From assembly GCF_024362785.1 (NCBI RefSeq), contig NZ_CP093301.1, positions 2,294,001 to 2,358,000 on the forward strand: a stretch of DNA of 64,000 bases, given 5' to 3'. The stretch comes from Evansella sp. LMS18 (GTDB lineage: Bacteria > Bacillota > Bacilli > Bacillales > Salisediminibacteriaceae). Below, one piece after another: positions 43,014-53,528 of the stretch. Below the pieces are notes generated by a model, which saw only the letters and a program-made list of their open reading frames with translations, had not been told where the DNA came from and searched no databases. Each line of letters begins with the position of its first letter. The stretch's first letter is position 1. The translations under genes and the position numbers were made by a program.

Positions 43014-44003
43014 ATGGGAAACGAGAATAAATTGCTTCAAGTGAAAGACCTGGAAACTCATTTTCACACGGAGAATGGAGTTATACCTTCTGTTAATGGT
43101 GTTTCCTTTGATGTAAAAGAAGGTGAAACGGTTGGAATTGTCGGTGAATCAGGGTGTGGAAAAAGCGTTACCTCGCTTTCGATAATGGGCCTGGTAGGTT
43201 CACCTGGAAAAATAGAAAATGGTGAGATTCTCTTTGAAGGGAAGGATCTGACCAAGCTTTCTAAAAATGAAATACGCAAGCTGCGCGGAAATGAGCTTGC
43301 AATGATTTTCCAGGAACCGTTGACCTCTCTGAACCCTTTGTTTACTGTTGGGAACCAGATCTCTGAATCTATCATCCAGCATCAGAAGGTTAGTAAGGCA
43401 GAAGCAAAAAAGAAGAGTATTGAAATGCTGGATAAAGTAGGGATACCTCGTCCGGATAAGGTGTTTTCTTCCTATCCTCACTCTTTAAGCGGGGGAATGA
43501 GGCAGAGGGTCATGATAGCTATGGCTTTATCATGTAACCCTAAACTTTTGATTGCGGATGAACCTACAACAGCGCTTGATGTTACAATCCAGGCGCAGAT
43601 TCTTGAACTGATGAAAGATTTAACAAGAGAATACAATACATCGATTATGCTTATTACCCACGACCTTGGAGTAGTGGCAGAGATGGTTGATACAGTAATC
43701 GTGATGTATGCGGGACAAGTCGTTGAGCACACGGATGTGTTTACGTTATTCAAGGATCCGAAGCATCCTTATACAAAAGGACTGCTGGACAGCACACCGA
43801 AAATCCACGAACTGAAAGAAGAACTGCAGTCCATTGAAGGAACAGTGCCGAGCCCGGAAAACATGCCGAAAGGATGCCGTTTCAGCCCGCGCTGCCCTTT
43901 TGTAATGGAAAAGTGCATTGATCATATGCCGGCGCTTGAAGAAACAAATGGAGACCATAAAGTGCGATGCTGGCTGCATGTCGAGGAAGAGGTGGCTAAC
44001 TAA
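43014..44003 (+). CDS. Peptide ABC transporter ATP-binding protein (DppD-like)
   Basis: About 329 residues. Walker [10 protein letters not shown]-loop [12 protein letters not shown], signature [15 protein letters not shown], Walker [13 protein letters not shown] and switch His in LITHDLGVV are all present, and the C-terminal oligopeptide-ABC extension carries a cysteine-containing [15 protein letters not shown] motif. The ATG at 43014 fits AAAGGAGG nine bases upstream; a TTG at 43008 is too close to it. Confidence 0.94.
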   Translation: MGNENKLLQVKDLETHFHTENGVIPSVNGVSFDVKEGETVGIVGESGCGKSVTSLSIMGLVGSPGKIENGEILFEGKDLTKLSKNEIRKLRGNELAMIFQEPLTSLNPLFTVGNQISESIIQHQKVSKAEAKKKSIEMLDKVGIPRPDKVFSSYPHSLSGGMRQRVMIAMALSCNPKLLIADEPTTALDVTIQAQILELMKDLTREYNTSIMLITHDLGVVAEMVDTVIVMYAGQVVEHTDVFTLFKDPKHPYTKGLLDSTPKIHELKEELQSIEGTVPSPENMPKGCRFSPRCPFVMEKCIDHMPALEETNGDHKVRCWLHVEEEVAN

Positions 44004-45043
44004 TGCAATCAACAAAGGAAAACAGGGAAGCTGCTGTAAATTCATCATCTGAAGAATATCTTCTTGAAGTTAAAGGGCTGAAAAAGTATTTTGACGTTTC
44101 CGAAGGCTGGTTTAAACGAAACAAGCAGTATTTACGTGCAGTAGACGGTGTCGATTTTTACGTCAAGCCTGGGGAAACCCTTGGTATTGTGGGGGAGTCC
44201 GGCTGTGGTAAATCTACTACCGGTAATCTGATCATGCGCCTTCTTGAACCTACCGAGGGAGAAATTATATTTGACGGTGTGGACTTAAGCAAGCTTTCTG
44301 CCGAAGAACTCAGGAAAAAACGGGCAGACATTCAAATGATTTTTCAGGATCCTTTTTCATCTCTTAATCCGCGTATGAGGGTTTATGATATCATCGCGGA
44401 GCCGCTTATTACTCATAAGGACATGAAAAAGGATGAACTTGAAAAGAGGGTATTGGAGCTGATGGATTTAGTAGGGCTTGATCGTTCCTACGCGCAGCGA
44501 TATCCTCACGAGTTCAGCGGGGGGCAGCGGCAGAGGATAGGAATTGCCCGTGCAATTGCTTTAAATCCAAAATTGATTATCTGTGATGAACCCGTTTCAG
44601 CATTGGATGTATCCATCCAGTCACAGATTCTGAACCTGATGGCAAAGCTTCAAAAGGAACTGAATCTAACGTTTATTTTCATCGCCCACGGGCTGCCGGC
44701 TGTTAAGCATATCAGCGACAGGATTGCCGTAATGTATCTGGGGAAAGTGGTGGAAATAACAACGAAGGAGAAACTGTTCAATAAACCGATGCACCCGTAT
44801 ACTGCAGGACTCGTGTCAGCAGTTCCTTTGGCAGATCCTACGTTAAGGGATAAGAAAAACAGAGTAATTCTGCAAGGCGATATGCCAAGTCCGGCAAACC
44901 CTCCGTCAGGCTGCCGCTTCCATACAAGATGCCCTTATGCGCAGGAGAAATGTATAACTGACGTGCCAGAGCTTATTGAAAGGGAAGATGAGCATCATGT
45001 TGCATGCCACTTCCCGCTATTGGAAGGAGAGAAAATTATATGA
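44003..45043 (+). CDS. Peptide ABC transporter ATP-binding protein (DppF-like)
   Basis: A 346-residue second ATPase with Walker [10 protein letters not shown], signature [15 protein letters not shown], Walker [12 protein letters not shown] and the C-terminal [15 protein letters not shown] extension. The switch histidine lies in [11 protein letters not shown], where the usual Asp after His is Gly. One-base overlap with DppD and ATGA overlap with the downstream peptidase. Confidence 0.94.
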   Translation: MQSTKENREAAVNSSSEEYLLEVKGLKKYFDVSEGWFKRNKQYLRAVDGVDFYVKPGETLGIVGESGCGKSTTGNLIMRLLEPTEGEIIFDGVDLSKLSAEELRKKRADIQMIFQDPFSSLNPRMRVYDIIAEPLITHKDMKKDELEKRVLELMDLVGLDRSYAQRYPHEFSGGQRQRIGIARAIALNPKLIICDEPVSALDVSIQSQILNLMAKLQKELNLTFIFIAHGLPAVKHISDRIAVMYLGKVVEITTKEKLFNKPMHPYTAGLVSAVPLADPTLRDKKNRVILQGDMPSPANPPSGCRFHTRCPYAQEKCITDVPELIEREDEHHVACHFPLLEGEKII

Positions 45044-46197
45044 CTATAAAGAATCACGCAAATGAACTGGAACCTTATATAGAAGGAAAACAGGACGAAA
45101 TGCTCCAGTTGATAGAACAACTTGTTAATATAGACAGCGGCTCCTATATAAAAGAAGGAGTTGATCAGGTGGGGGTCATCCTGAAGGAGCAATATGAGGC
45201 ACAAGGTTTTACCGTAGACGTTAAAGAGCAGGAGATGTTCGGCAACCACCTTGTGATTCAGCATAAGGAAGCTGATGACCCAAAAATCATAATAGTAGCC
45301 CATATGGACACTGTTTTTCCAAAAGGTACTGTATTGGAACGCCCTTTCCGGATAGAAGGGGATTTTGCATACGGGCCCGGCGTCATAGATATGAAATCAA
45401 GCCATGTGACTTTGCTTTATGCTGTAAAAGCGTTGCTCGAGGCGGGAGATGACGCTGCTAAAAATGTACAGATCGTTCTGACAAGTGACGAGGAAATAGG
45501 TTCCCACACTTCACGGCAGCTCATTGAAGACCTGTCCGAGGGGAAAGAATATGCGCTGATAATGGAGCCGGCAAGAAAGGATGGCTCATTAGTTTCCGCA
45601 AGAAGAGGCGGAGGCCGTTACACTTTAAAAGTAAAAGGAAAAGCCGTCCATTCAGGAATTGAGCCTCAGAACGGCAGAAGCGCCATTGAAGAGCTTGCAC
45701 ATAAAGTGATCCAGCTTCACAGCCTTACTGATCATGAGGAAGGTGTTAGTGTCAATGTTGGATTAATTGAAGGGGGCACATCTGTGAACACAGTAGCTGA
45801 TACTGCAGTGGCTCAGGTGGACCTTCGAATCACAAAGATGGACCAGGCAGATCAGCTGGCGGAAAAAATAGAGGAATTCTGTGCTGAGACAGATGTAGAC
45901 GGAACTTCCATCGTGCTGGAAGGGGAGATCACCCGCCCCCCTATGGAAAAAAATGAGCAGACGGTAGAGCTGCTTGAGAAAGTGAAAGAGGTAGGGGAAG
46001 AAATCGGACTGGATGTCGTTGATACTGCAACAGGCGGAGGAGGAGACGCTTCCTTTACGTCCGCTAAAGGGGTGGCTACTGTTGACGGTTTTGGTCCGGT
46101 CGGCGGGAACGCGCACAGTGACAAAGAATACCTGGATATCAGATCATTGGAAGAGCGGGCAACACTGCTGGCAAAAACAATTCAGAGACTATCATAA
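45040..46197 (+). CDS. M20 family metallopeptidase (carboxypeptidase G2-like)
   Basis: A 385-residue di-zinc peptidase. Motifs in order: [11 protein letters not shown] (zinc His-x-Asp), [10 protein letters not shown] (bridging Asp), LTSDEEIGS (catalytic Glu), and a C-terminal [11 protein letters not shown] with the late zinc His. The dimerisation domain is present (about 175-285). Starting at the last codons of the DppF gene, it is part of the transporter operon and probably hydrolyses imported peptides or N-acyl amino acids. The operon ends in a strong terminator. Confidence 0.9.
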   Translation: MTIKNHANELEPYIEGKQDEMLQLIEQLVNIDSGSYIKEGVDQVGVILKEQYEAQGFTVDVKEQEMFGNHLVIQHKEADDPKIIIVAHMDTVFPKGTVLERPFRIEGDFAYGPGVIDMKSSHVTLLYAVKALLEAGDDAAKNVQIVLTSDEEIGSHTSRQLIEDLSEGKEYALIMEPARKDGSLVSARRGGGRYTLKVKGKAVHSGIEPQNGRSAIEELAHKVIQLHSLTDHEEGVSVNVGLIEGGTSVNTVADTAVAQVDLRITKMDQADQLAEKIEEFCAETDVDGTSIVLEGEITRPPMEKNEQTVELLEKVKEVGEEIGLDVVDTATGGGGDASFTSAKGVATVDGFGPVGGNAHSDKEYLDIRSLEERATLLAKTIQRLS

Positions 46198-46205
46198 ATA
46201 AAGAC

Positions 46206-46240
46206 CGTCCTCCTGCTGCAAAGGGAGGACGATTTTTATT
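46206..46240. terminator. Bidirectional rho-independent terminator
   Basis: 8-bp perfect stem (46206-46213 with 46224-46231), 10-nt loop, ATTTTTATTT to the right. Between convergent M20 peptidase genes. Confidence 0.8.
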
Positions 46241-46258
46241 TAATGTATAATATTTATT

Positions 46259-47350
46259 TTATTCTTTGTTCCTGGCCTGCTTTGACCACGATAGAACGAA
46301 GTCGACAAGTATGTTTTCATAAGTCCTTACAGAATCAATAAAAACTAGTTCTTTCTCACTGTGCCAGTTTTTCCCCAGGGGCCCGAATTCCACGGAAGCA
46401 CCGCCGTATTTGGTGAAATACTTGCCGTCATTGGAACCGCGCTGCCCATATATATTAGCTTTTTCCAAATCTGTCTGATTAACTAAAGATTTTGCCAGAG
46501 CCTGGACGTACGGATTGTCTTCCTTTGTGGTCACTGGATCGGAAACACGCTGAATGATAACCTCTCCATCTGTAATCTCATCAATCTGCCTGATTATTTC
46601 ATCAGGAGATTGTGTGGGTATGTAGCGGATGTCAAAGGATATAGTGCAGGATTCAGGAACTTTGTTATATGAGGAACCTGAGTGTAATTTAGCAAGGTTA
46701 ACAGACGTGCTATCGTACATCGGTGGAGCAGTTTCTTTTGTAAATGGCAGCTCAAGTATTTGCTGATAGAGGTTATATGCTTTTTCGATAGCGTTTACGC
46801 CTTCCCATGGGCGACTTCCATGGGCGGATTTTCCCCGGATATCGATATCCATCTGTATCACACCCAGTGACTGGATTGCGATGCCATAGTTTGTCGGTTC
46901 ACCACAAATGATAAAGTCACCGAGATAGCCTTGTTCTGTTAAGTACTTCGTTCCATTCATTCCTCCTGTTTCTTCGTCGGGCACTATCTGGATCTGCAGT
47001 TTGCAGCCAAGGTCCACATCCTTCAGCAGGACTGCCGCCGTCATCATTGCCGCAAGCCCGCCTTTCATATCAACAGCGCCCCGGCCATATAACTTTCCAT
47101 CTTCGATATATGGAGAGAATTGATCATCCTCAGCCTCAACTACATCCACGTGGCCGTTAAAAATAATCGTCCGGTCCCCCGAGCCGATTTCACTGACAGC
47201 CATGCGGTAACCGTTATTTACTAATATTTTTACATGGAGACCTCGTTCTTCCAGCCACTTTGCGCAATAGTCAACGGCTTCGTTTGCTCCTTCTTTCGTA
47301 GTACTGTTAATTCTGATTAGCTCCTCAGTAAGAGGGACAGGGTCATTCAT
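46259..47350 (-). CDS. M20 family peptidase (ArgE/DapE-like)
   Basis: A 363-residue di-zinc hydrolase with FNGHVDVVEAEDDQF (His-x-Asp), GRGAVDMKGG (bridging Asp), VPDEETGGMNGT (catalytic Glu) and EFGPLGKNWHSEKE (late His). It resembles the ArgE/DapE deacylase branch, distinct from the carboxypeptidase G2-like gene facing it. TAGGAGTGAGC precedes the ATG. Probably serves peptide or acyl-amino-acid turnover like its neighbour, though it is a separate transcription unit. Confidence 0.88.
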   Translation of the reverse strand: MNDPVPLTEELIRINSTTKEGANEAVDYCAKWLEERGLHVKILVNNGYRMAVSEIGSGDRTIIFNGHVDVVEAEDDQFSPYIEDGKLYGRGAVDMKGGLAAMMTAAVLLKDVDLGCKLQIQIVPDEETGGMNGTKYLTEQGYLGDFIICGEPTNYGIAIQSLGVIQMDIDIRGKSAHGSRPWEGVNAIEKAYNLYQQILELPFTKETAPPMYDSTSVNLAKLHSGSSYNKVPESCTISFDIRYIPTQSPDEIIRQIDEITDGEVIIQRVSDPVTTKEDNPYVQALAKSLVNQTDLEKANIYGQRGSNDGKYFTKYGGASVEFGPLGKNWHSEKELVFIDSVRTYENILVDFVLSWSKQARNKE

Positions 47351-47586
47351 TAGCTCACTCCTAGGTGTAATTGTGAAAATTAGTTTTCCTAAGTGGTGTT
47401 TGAATAGTGGGTAATTTTAGAAAAATTAATTAACTAATAATTTATTATAGTGGAAAAACTAAAGAGTTTCAATTACACATTAGGGTGATTTATGCATGGG
47501 AAAGCTATAGAAGGTTATAAAGGAAGGGGGAGAGAGGAACGCCCTCTCACGAAATTAATTTTATCCCGATTGGTTCAGCTAACAAC

Positions 47587-47614
47587 CAGTGGGGGATGAA
47601 TAAAACCCCCACTG
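47587..47614 (-). terminator. Hairpin, possible terminator
   Basis: Perfect 9-bp GC-rich stem (47587-47595 with 47606-47614), 10-nt loop, just beyond the stop of the leftward membrane-protein gene. The T tail on the minus strand is poor. Confidence 0.5.
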
Positions 47615-47627
47615 ATGATGGTTCACT

Positions 47628-48473
47628 TTATTGCTTAATGTCTTCTCCTAATTCATCAATCCATTTTTTGAATATGCTTGCTGCTACCAAAGTTAAAACA
47701 TCAACTATATATAGAGGGTAAGTTGATTTTGCTCTTATAATCCGCAGCTTTATCAGCACCCTGTCCAACGCTGCTTTTAAGAAAAGAACCGATAACTTTG
47801 TGCCCATTTTCTCCTTTATCGTTGCCCATGTAGTCAATAAGGCAAAAACACTCGCATATAAGGGTTCAACCTTTAATTGCTCTTTCCAGGAGTGGTGTCG
47901 TCCTATTCCGAAGCTTAAAATACCAGGAACCTCTAATGGAAAAAATAAACTGTGGATTTTTATGAGCTGAACAATATTATGCAGAGTCAATTTTTTGATC
48001 AAAGAATTGCCTTGTTTCAAAAGTATTAACCACACATCACTTAAATGGAAGAAGAAAAATATTAGCACAGTGGTATAAGAAGTTCTCCAGGTCCTTGACT
48101 TAAAAATGCCTAAAGAAGTAAACAGTTTTTCTATCGCGGTGAAATATAAAGAGAAAAACAGCTTGTATTTCCAGTTTAATTTGAATGCAGTGATAAACAA
48201 TGCAGTAAACGGAACATATACTGCCTGGGAAAGTATAGCACCTGATACTTCGTCGAAAAATTTATTTTTGAAAAATCCTGGTTTATACTTATAAGCCCGT
48301 AAAACAGCCAAAATCAAATAGTCAAAAATTGTTGCCATACCCATATTTGAAAGCACTAAAATTGCTAATGATTTTCTGTCCTTATTTTTTGCAAATGTAA
48401 AAATAAGAAGGAAAGTATGGATCATAAGCAAAATTAAATACGGGTATTTATTCTGTTTTTTTCGCTTAAACAT
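47628..48473 (-). CDS. CBO0543-like integral membrane protein
   Basis: A 281-residue, strongly hydrophobic and basic protein with about six membrane segments. The central SLYFTAIEKLFTSLGIFKSRTWRTSYT region (ends SLYFTAIEK and TWRTSYT) resembles the CBO0543 family, to which the shorter gene at 59063 also belongs. It is longer than that family's usual 160-190 residues, so a fusion or a distant branch is possible. Function unknown. Confidence 0.6.
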   Translation of the reverse strand: MFKRKKQNKYPYLILLMIHTFLLIFTFAKNKDRKSLAILVLSNMGMATIFDYLILAVLRAYKYKPGFFKNKFFDEVSGAILSQAVYVPFTALFITAFKLNWKYKLFFSLYFTAIEKLFTSLGIFKSRTWRTSYTTVLIFFFFHLSDVWLILLKQGNSLIKKLTLHNIVQLIKIHSLFFPLEVPGILSFGIGRHHSWKEQLKVEPLYASVFALLTTWATIKEKMGTKLSVLFLKAALDRVLIKLRIIRAKSTYPLYIVDVLTLVAASIFKKWIDELGEDIKQ

Positions 48474-48575
48474 GTGAAAAACCCCTGTTCCATAGATGGA
48501 TTGGGGTTATTATCTGTTGAAAACACATATTTTATTTACAGGTTTTAGCGAGGGAGATGGAGGTGGAAATGGTTC

Positions 48576-49010
48576 TCAGGCTAGTTCTTTCACCATTAAT
48601 ATATGGGGAATGCCATCTTCCATAAATGGGTCGGATGCTGTTTCATAACCAAGCTTTTGATAAAAGCCTTCTGCATGTGTCTGCCCATGGAGTTTTACTT
48701 TCGACAGTTCTTTTTCAACTGCGATTGCTTCTAACCCTCTGACGATTTCTTTTCCGAGGCCAAAACTCCGGTAATGTTTTAAGATACAGATTCTCTCCAG
48801 TTTTCCGGCACCCTCAACGGTTCTGATTCTGCCAGTCCCAGCCGGCTCATTGTCATAGTAGACTAATACATGGGCGCACTCGCTGCTGAGGGCATCAAAC
48901 TCATCAAATTCATCTTCCAGCGGCACGTTCTGCTCCTCAACAAATATTGCTTTCCTGATGCGGAATGCTTCCTGCAAATCGGCTTCTTCAGTGATTCTTT
49001 TTGTGTTCAT
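48576..49010 (-). CDS. GNAT family N-acetyltransferase
   Basis: About 144 residues, ElaA-like in style: FRIRKAIFVEEQNVPLEDEFD near the N terminus, acetyl-CoA loop LERICILKHYRSFGLGKEIVRG (ends LERICIL and GLGKEIV, about 70-90) and a C-terminal AEGFYQKLGYE. The ATG at 49010 is chosen because AGGGGGA lies nine bases upstream. Substrate unknown. Confidence 0.88.
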   Translation of the reverse strand: MNTKRITEEADLQEAFRIRKAIFVEEQNVPLEDEFDEFDALSSECAHVLVYYDNEPAGTGRIRTVEGAGKLERICILKHYRSFGLGKEIVRGLEAIAVEKELSKVKLHGQTHAEGFYQKLGYETASDPFMEDGIPHILMVKELA

Positions 49011-49169
49011 CGGTTTGGGTCCCCCTAAAATTACTTCTTTTTCTTTCCACACTGAGGTGTGCATAATTTATTTTAGCATTAATTTTTTTCCACGTATCAA
49101 GGTGACAACCTTTTCGGCTTATGACATAATGAAATTGTTGAAATATGCAACAAAGTGAGCTGATTATTG

Positions 49170-50918
49170 ATGATTAAAGCACTTTTAATCGCACCATACC
49201 AGGGGCTGGTGGAAACGGCCAGAAAGGTGCCGCTTCCTGAGAATTTCCAGCTTGATATGAAAGCAGCTAACCTTGAGGAAGCAGTAGAAATTGCCCGTTC
49301 TGCTGAAAAGGAAGGCTATGACCTGATCATAAGTCGTGGCGGGACAGCAACTCTTGTTCAGGAGGTTGTTTCCATTCCTGTTATTCACATAGAAATTACC
49401 GGGTATGATATGCTTAGGGTTTTTACATTAATCCGGGAAATCAAAGAGGGGGTCGCACTTGTGGGGTTTCCTGATATCTCCCGGGGAGCCGCTGCATTAT
49501 GCAGTATCCTTGAACTTGACGTGAAAGTAATTACTATCCATAGCTCCGGGGAAGTAAGGAGGCATCTTGAAGAGTTAAAGCAAAATGGATATTCTGTTGT
49601 CATTGGAGACGTGATCACTGTCCAGGTTGCAGAACAGGTGGGCCTGCGGGGAGTTCTTATCACATCAGGAAAAGAAGCTGTACTTGATGCGGTGGAAGAA
49701 GGCAAAAGAATGGACCGGCTTTTCCGCAAAGTAACTCACCACGCCGGTTTCCTTGAACAAGCCTATAATTCTCTGCCTTTTCCGTTCGTTCTGTTAAATG
49801 GTAACGGAGACATTACAGAGCATAACAAAAAGTTTAACGAAGAAAAAACGCTTTTGAACATAGAGGAACATAACCTTTCTCACCTGGCAAAGCAGGTGCT
49901 TGAGACTGGAAAAAATCAGTGGGATCAGCTGGAGACAGAGGGGAAGCTATACGACCTGCAAGCCTTTCCGGTTAGTGAGGAAGCTGCCGTCGTCGGAATG
50001 ATCATTCAACCAGCACCATTCGTACCAGGGAAAAAAGCTCTGAGTATAATAAGCAGTCCGGCTCATCTTCCGATTATTGGGGACAGCCGTTTTACACGAG
50101 AGCTGCGAAAAGCAATCCGCCAGTATGCAGAAACGGGAATGTCCATTTGTATTACCGGAGAGCCAGGAACGGGAAAGCGGACAATCGCCCAGGCGATTCA
50201 TTTCGAGAAATTCGGCAAGGATGCACCTATTATTGAAGTGAGGGGAAAGTCGGTGTCTCCCGATGAATTGGCAGAACTGCAAACAAAGCTGAGTTTTGTA
50301 AAAAAAGGCACTGTTCTAATTAGCAACACAGATGAGCTAAATGAAACAGCCCAGATTGCATTATCAGTACTCCTGGACAATAAGCCGGAAGAAATGAAAG
50401 TGATCTGCCTTTCCGGCAGACCAATTGAAATACTTGTCCACAAAGAAAAATTCGATAGTGAACTATATGAGAAAATTACTGTACACTCTCTGCACTGTCC
50501 GCCGTTAAGAGAGAGGAAAGATGATATCTCTGCTTTCGTAACCTATTTTATCGCTGAACTCCACACAGAGGCTGGTAATGAAATTCTTGGAATGAAACAA
50601 GAAGCTGTACAATACCTGGAGGAACTGGACTGGAAGGGGAATCTGACTCAGTTAAGACAGGTAATCAGAGAATTGAGTTTTATGACCTCGGTTTATTATA
50701 TTGAACTGGGCCATGTACAGGATCTTATGAGAAATTTTCAAACTTCAGAGCATCCAAAGGAAAGTGATGGTTTGCCGCTTACTGGTACACTGAAAGAAAT
50801 GGAACATAAAATTATTAAACAGGTCATGGAAGAAGAGGGAAATAACCAGACGAAAGCTGCCAAACGGCTGGGGATTAACCGCTCCACATTATGGAGAAAA
50901 TTGAATGATACCGAATAA
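49170..50918 (+). CDS. PrpR-like regulator with degenerate AAA+ and Fis-type HTH
   Basis: About 582 residues: PrpR N-terminal ligand domain (about 1-190, with LIISRGGTATLVQE), a PAS-like segment (about 200-275), an AAA+ domain and a Fis-type HTH (KAAKRLGINRSTLWRKL at the C terminus). Walker A GEPGTGKRT is present, but the Walker B region reads TVLISNTDELN without the usual Asp-Glu and there is no GAFTGA loop. It therefore should not activate sigma-54 and no -24/-12 site was found downstream. It probably controls the acid-sugar operon that follows, using a sugar-acid ligand. Confidence 0.85.
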   Translation: MIKALLIAPYQGLVETARKVPLPENFQLDMKAANLEEAVEIARSAEKEGYDLIISRGGTATLVQEVVSIPVIHIEITGYDMLRVFTLIREIKEGVALVGFPDISRGAAALCSILELDVKVITIHSSGEVRRHLEELKQNGYSVVIGDVITVQVAEQVGLRGVLITSGKEAVLDAVEEGKRMDRLFRKVTHHAGFLEQAYNSLPFPFVLLNGNGDITEHNKKFNEEKTLLNIEEHNLSHLAKQVLETGKNQWDQLETEGKLYDLQAFPVSEEAAVVGMIIQPAPFVPGKKALSIISSPAHLPIIGDSRFTRELRKAIRQYAETGMSICITGEPGTGKRTIAQAIHFEKFGKDAPIIEVRGKSVSPDELAELQTKLSFVKKGTVLISNTDELNETAQIALSVLLDNKPEEMKVICLSGRPIEILVHKEKFDSELYEKITVHSLHCPPLRERKDDISAFVTYFIAELHTEAGNEILGMKQEAVQYLEELDWKGNLTQLRQVIRELSFMTSVYYIELGHVQDLMRNFQTSEHPKESDGLPLTGTLKEMEHKIIKQVMEEEGNNQTKAAKRLGINRSTLWRKLNDTE

Positions 50919-51194
50919 GCTAAGGAAGCCTGAAAATAAAGGGCTTCTTTTTTTGTGCTTTCGTTTGATTTTGCAACACTGAGAAGGCTGTAGTAATGCC
51001 CCGGCTAGCGAGAGTCCTTTATTTAAACTCAACAACAATGTTTATTAAAGCCTGGTAGCAATTTCTAAATGAAAACGTTTTAAAAATGTGTTGCAAAATA
51101 TATCATCATCTATTACTATTAAACTTGTAACCGCTTTAAATTTTAATTATTGTTTTATTTTGAAACACATTATATACTCTAGGAGGATTACATC
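50919..51194 (+). promoter_or_regulatory. Upstream region of acid-sugar operon with cre-like site
   Basis: A 14-bp site at 51070-51083 (TGAAAACGTTTTAA) matches the CcpA cre consensus at 13 positions. The remaining 275 bp hold the regulator's hairpin-less 3' end with a T-run near 50948 and no gene. AGGAGG precedes the permease GTG. The arrangement fits carbon-catabolite control. Confidence 0.6.
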
Positions 51195-52214
51195 GTGAAA
51201 ATTAAACAAGGTTTAGAAAAAATTCCAGGCGGAATGATGGTAGTACCATTACTGCTTGCTGCAACATTAAACACAGTAGCACCAGACCTTCTCCGTATAG
51301 GGAACTTTACACAAGCGTTATTTGTTGACGGAGCTGCGGTATTAATTGCGTTATTCCTTTTATGTACAGGAGCACAGATAAACCTGCGTAATGTAGGGGT
51401 GAGTGTTGGTAAAGGTGCCACACTGCTTATTACTAAATGGATCTTTGGTGCGGCAGTAGGTTTAATCGCTTACATGTTCGCGGGTCCTGACGGGTTATGG
51501 CTTGGCCTTGCGCCAATAGCAATCATTGCCGCGATGACTAACAGTAACGGTGGTTTGTACGTAGCGCTTGTTGGACAGTATGGAGATAAAACAGACCGTG
51601 CTGCTTACTCGCTCCTTGCATTAAACGACGGACCATTCTTTACGATGGTTGCACTATCTGTTTTCGGAGCTATGGGTTTTGTTGACGGAATGTTTTCCCT
51701 GACTTCTTTTATCTCTGTATTGCTGCCGATCATTGTAGGTATGGTGCTTGGTAACCTTGACGGAGAAATGAGAGACTTCCTGAACCAGGGGAGCTCCATG
51801 TTAATACCTTTCTTCGCTTTCGCGTTAGGTATGGGGATAGACTTCGGGAGCATTATCGAAGGTGGCCTTGGTGGAGTTATTCTTGGTCTTCTGACAGTAT
51901 TCATTACTGGTACAGGCGGATATCTTGTATTTAAAGCACTCAAATGGAACCCAATCGTTGGTGCTGCGGAAGGATCTACGGCAGGTAATGCTGTAGCTAC
52001 GCCAGCTGCGATTGCTGCTGCAAGTGCAGGTTTTGCTTCTAACGTGGAAATTGCAACAGTTCAGGTTGCTGCGTCTGTAGTTACCACAGCTGTCCTGCTT
52101 CCGTTGTATATAGCATTCCTTGTGAAGCGTCTTGAGAAAAAAGGTGTGAAGCTTCCAGATGATTTTGCTGTGAAGGACGCGGAAACACAAAAAGAAGCTT
52201 CCGTGACAAACTAA
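51195..52214 (+). CDS. KdgT family 2-keto-3-deoxygluconate-type permease
   Basis: A 339-residue transporter with about ten membrane segments. Family features are KIPGGMMVVPLLLAATLNTV (with the shift EKIPGGMM), MTNSNGGLYVALVGQYGDKTD, ALNDGPFFTMVAL and the C-terminal GSTAGNAVATPAAIA. KdgT proteins are proton symporters for sugar acids. Next to the DUF1537 kinase and PdxA2 it probably imports a four-carbon sugar acid such as D-threonate. GTG start with AGGAGG eight bases upstream. Confidence 0.9.
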   Translation: MKIKQGLEKIPGGMMVVPLLLAATLNTVAPDLLRIGNFTQALFVDGAAVLIALFLLCTGAQINLRNVGVSVGKGATLLITKWIFGAAVGLIAYMFAGPDGLWLGLAPIAIIAAMTNSNGGLYVALVGQYGDKTDRAAYSLLALNDGPFFTMVALSVFGAMGFVDGMFSLTSFISVLLPIIVGMVLGNLDGEMRDFLNQGSSMLIPFFAFALGMGIDFGSIIEGGLGGVILGLLTVFITGTGGYLVFKALKWNPIVGAAEGSTAGNAVATPAAIAAASAGFASNVEIATVQVAASVVTTAVLLPLYIAFLVKRLEKKGVKLPDDFAVKDAETQKEASVTN

Positions 52215-52235
52215 GCTATGAATGAGGGGAACAGC

Positions 52236-53528
52236 ATGAAACAGCTTATTGGAATAATCGCAGATGACTTAACAGGAGCTAATGACAGTGGTGTCCAGCT
52301 CACAGAAAAAGGGATAAACACATCCGTGCTTTTTGATATCCCTTCGCTTGGAACAAGCCTGGACAAGGGAATCGTTATCGATACTAATTCACGTGCTTTA
52401 ACAGAGGAGGAAGCTGTTTCGGTAACGAAACAAGCCTCCCTGTTCTTAAAAGAAGCCGGTTATCGGCATATCTATAAAAAGATGGACTCAACACTAAGAG
52501 GCCATATCGGTGCCGAACTGCAGGCGGCTGCCCGGATTTTTGAACCGGAATTTGTTTTTATCGCTCCAGCCTTTCCATCTATGGGAAGAACTACGAAAGA
52601 TGGTATTCATTATGTGCACGGGGTAAAAATCGCAGAAACAGAGATTTCCAAGGATCCAAAACATCCGGTAAAAGATTCATATATTCCCAGAATCATTGAA
52701 ACGGATACAGGAAAGCCTGCTGGATTGATCAGTAAAGAGGATTTAGAAAGCGATTCTGTTTTTCAGGAAAAAATCAGCGAATTTAAATCTAAAGGAATTG
52801 TTTATGTTGTATCTGATGCTGAAACACAAGAACAGCTCCAGGCTGCCGCAGAAAAAATGGCCGCTGTTACGACGAATGTTATCTGGGCTGGGTCTGCAGG
52901 GCTTGCAGAGGTACTGCCTGAAATTCTTGAAATCAGCGAAAAGTCTGCTTCCCGGGAGCTTCCGGGCTCAGCACAGGTAATGACCGTGTGCGGAAGCCTG
53001 TCCCAGGTAACCCAGCAGCAAGTCAGGTTTGCCAGAGAACAGGAAAATGTAACAAGTGTAAAACTTGAAACGGGAGAGATTTTCGGAGAAAACTGGAATA
53101 CTGTAAGGGAGGAAGTGGAAGCTTCCTGCCTGAAGGGCCTTGCTGACGGCGGTGATCTCGTCCTTTATGTACCGTCTAATGAGAAGGTAAGGGATGAAGT
53201 GAAACGGCGGGGGCGCGAACTTGGTTTGTCCAGCGGTGAGATTGGTGAAAGAATCGCTGGAGCTATCGGAGCACTCACAGCGGATATAGCCGCAAAGAGT
53301 AATGTTTCCGGGCTTGTGCTTACAGGCGGGGATATTGCGAAAGCAGCTTCCAGAGAATTAGGCGGAATCGGTTTCCGGTTAATTAAACAAGTGGAAGCAG
53401 GAATCCCGTTAGGAACGATTATCGGTACGGAAAAAGAATATACAGCAGTAACGAAAGCAGGGGCATTCGGAAAAGAAAATTCTATTTATAAAGCCATGCT
53501 TGAATTGAAGGGAGTTCACGTTTCATGA
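52236..53528 (+). CDS. Four-carbon acid sugar kinase (DUF1537)
   Basis: About 430 residues. The N-terminal domain begins LIGIIADDLTGANDSGVQ, the substrate-binding signature, and has the KKMDSTLRGHIGAE loop; the C-terminal domain binds ATP (GLVLTGGDIAKAASRELG). DUF1537 kinases phosphorylate D-threonate or D-erythronate at O4. ATG at 52236 with GAGGGG upstream is preferred to the ATG at 52218. The end overlaps pdxA2 by four bases. Confidence 0.92.
   Translation: MKQLIGIIADDLTGANDSGVQLTEKGINTSVLFDIPSLGTSLDKGIVIDTNSRALTEEEAVSVTKQASLFLKEAGYRHIYKKMDSTLRGHIGAELQAAARIFEPEFVFIAPAFPSMGRTTKDGIHYVHGVKIAETEISKDPKHPVKDSYIPRIIETDTGKPAGLISKEDLESDSVFQEKISEFKSKGIVYVVSDAETQEQLQAAAEKMAAVTTNVIWAGSAGLAEVLPEILEISEKSASRELPGSAQVMTVCGSLSQVTQQQVRFAREQENVTSVKLETGEIFGENWNTVREEVEASCLKGLADGGDLVLYVPSNEKVRDEVKRRGRELGLSSGEIGERIAGAIGALTADIAAKSNVSGLVLTGGDIAKAASRELGGIGFRLIKQVEAGIPLGTIIGTEKEYTAVTKAGAFGKENSIYKAMLELKGVHVS

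Noticed and set aside
51060-51110. Sigma-54 promoter before the KdgT-type permease
   Set aside because: A TTGCA-like element exists near 51091 but there is no GG at the required -24 position, and the nearby regulator lacks GAFTGA.
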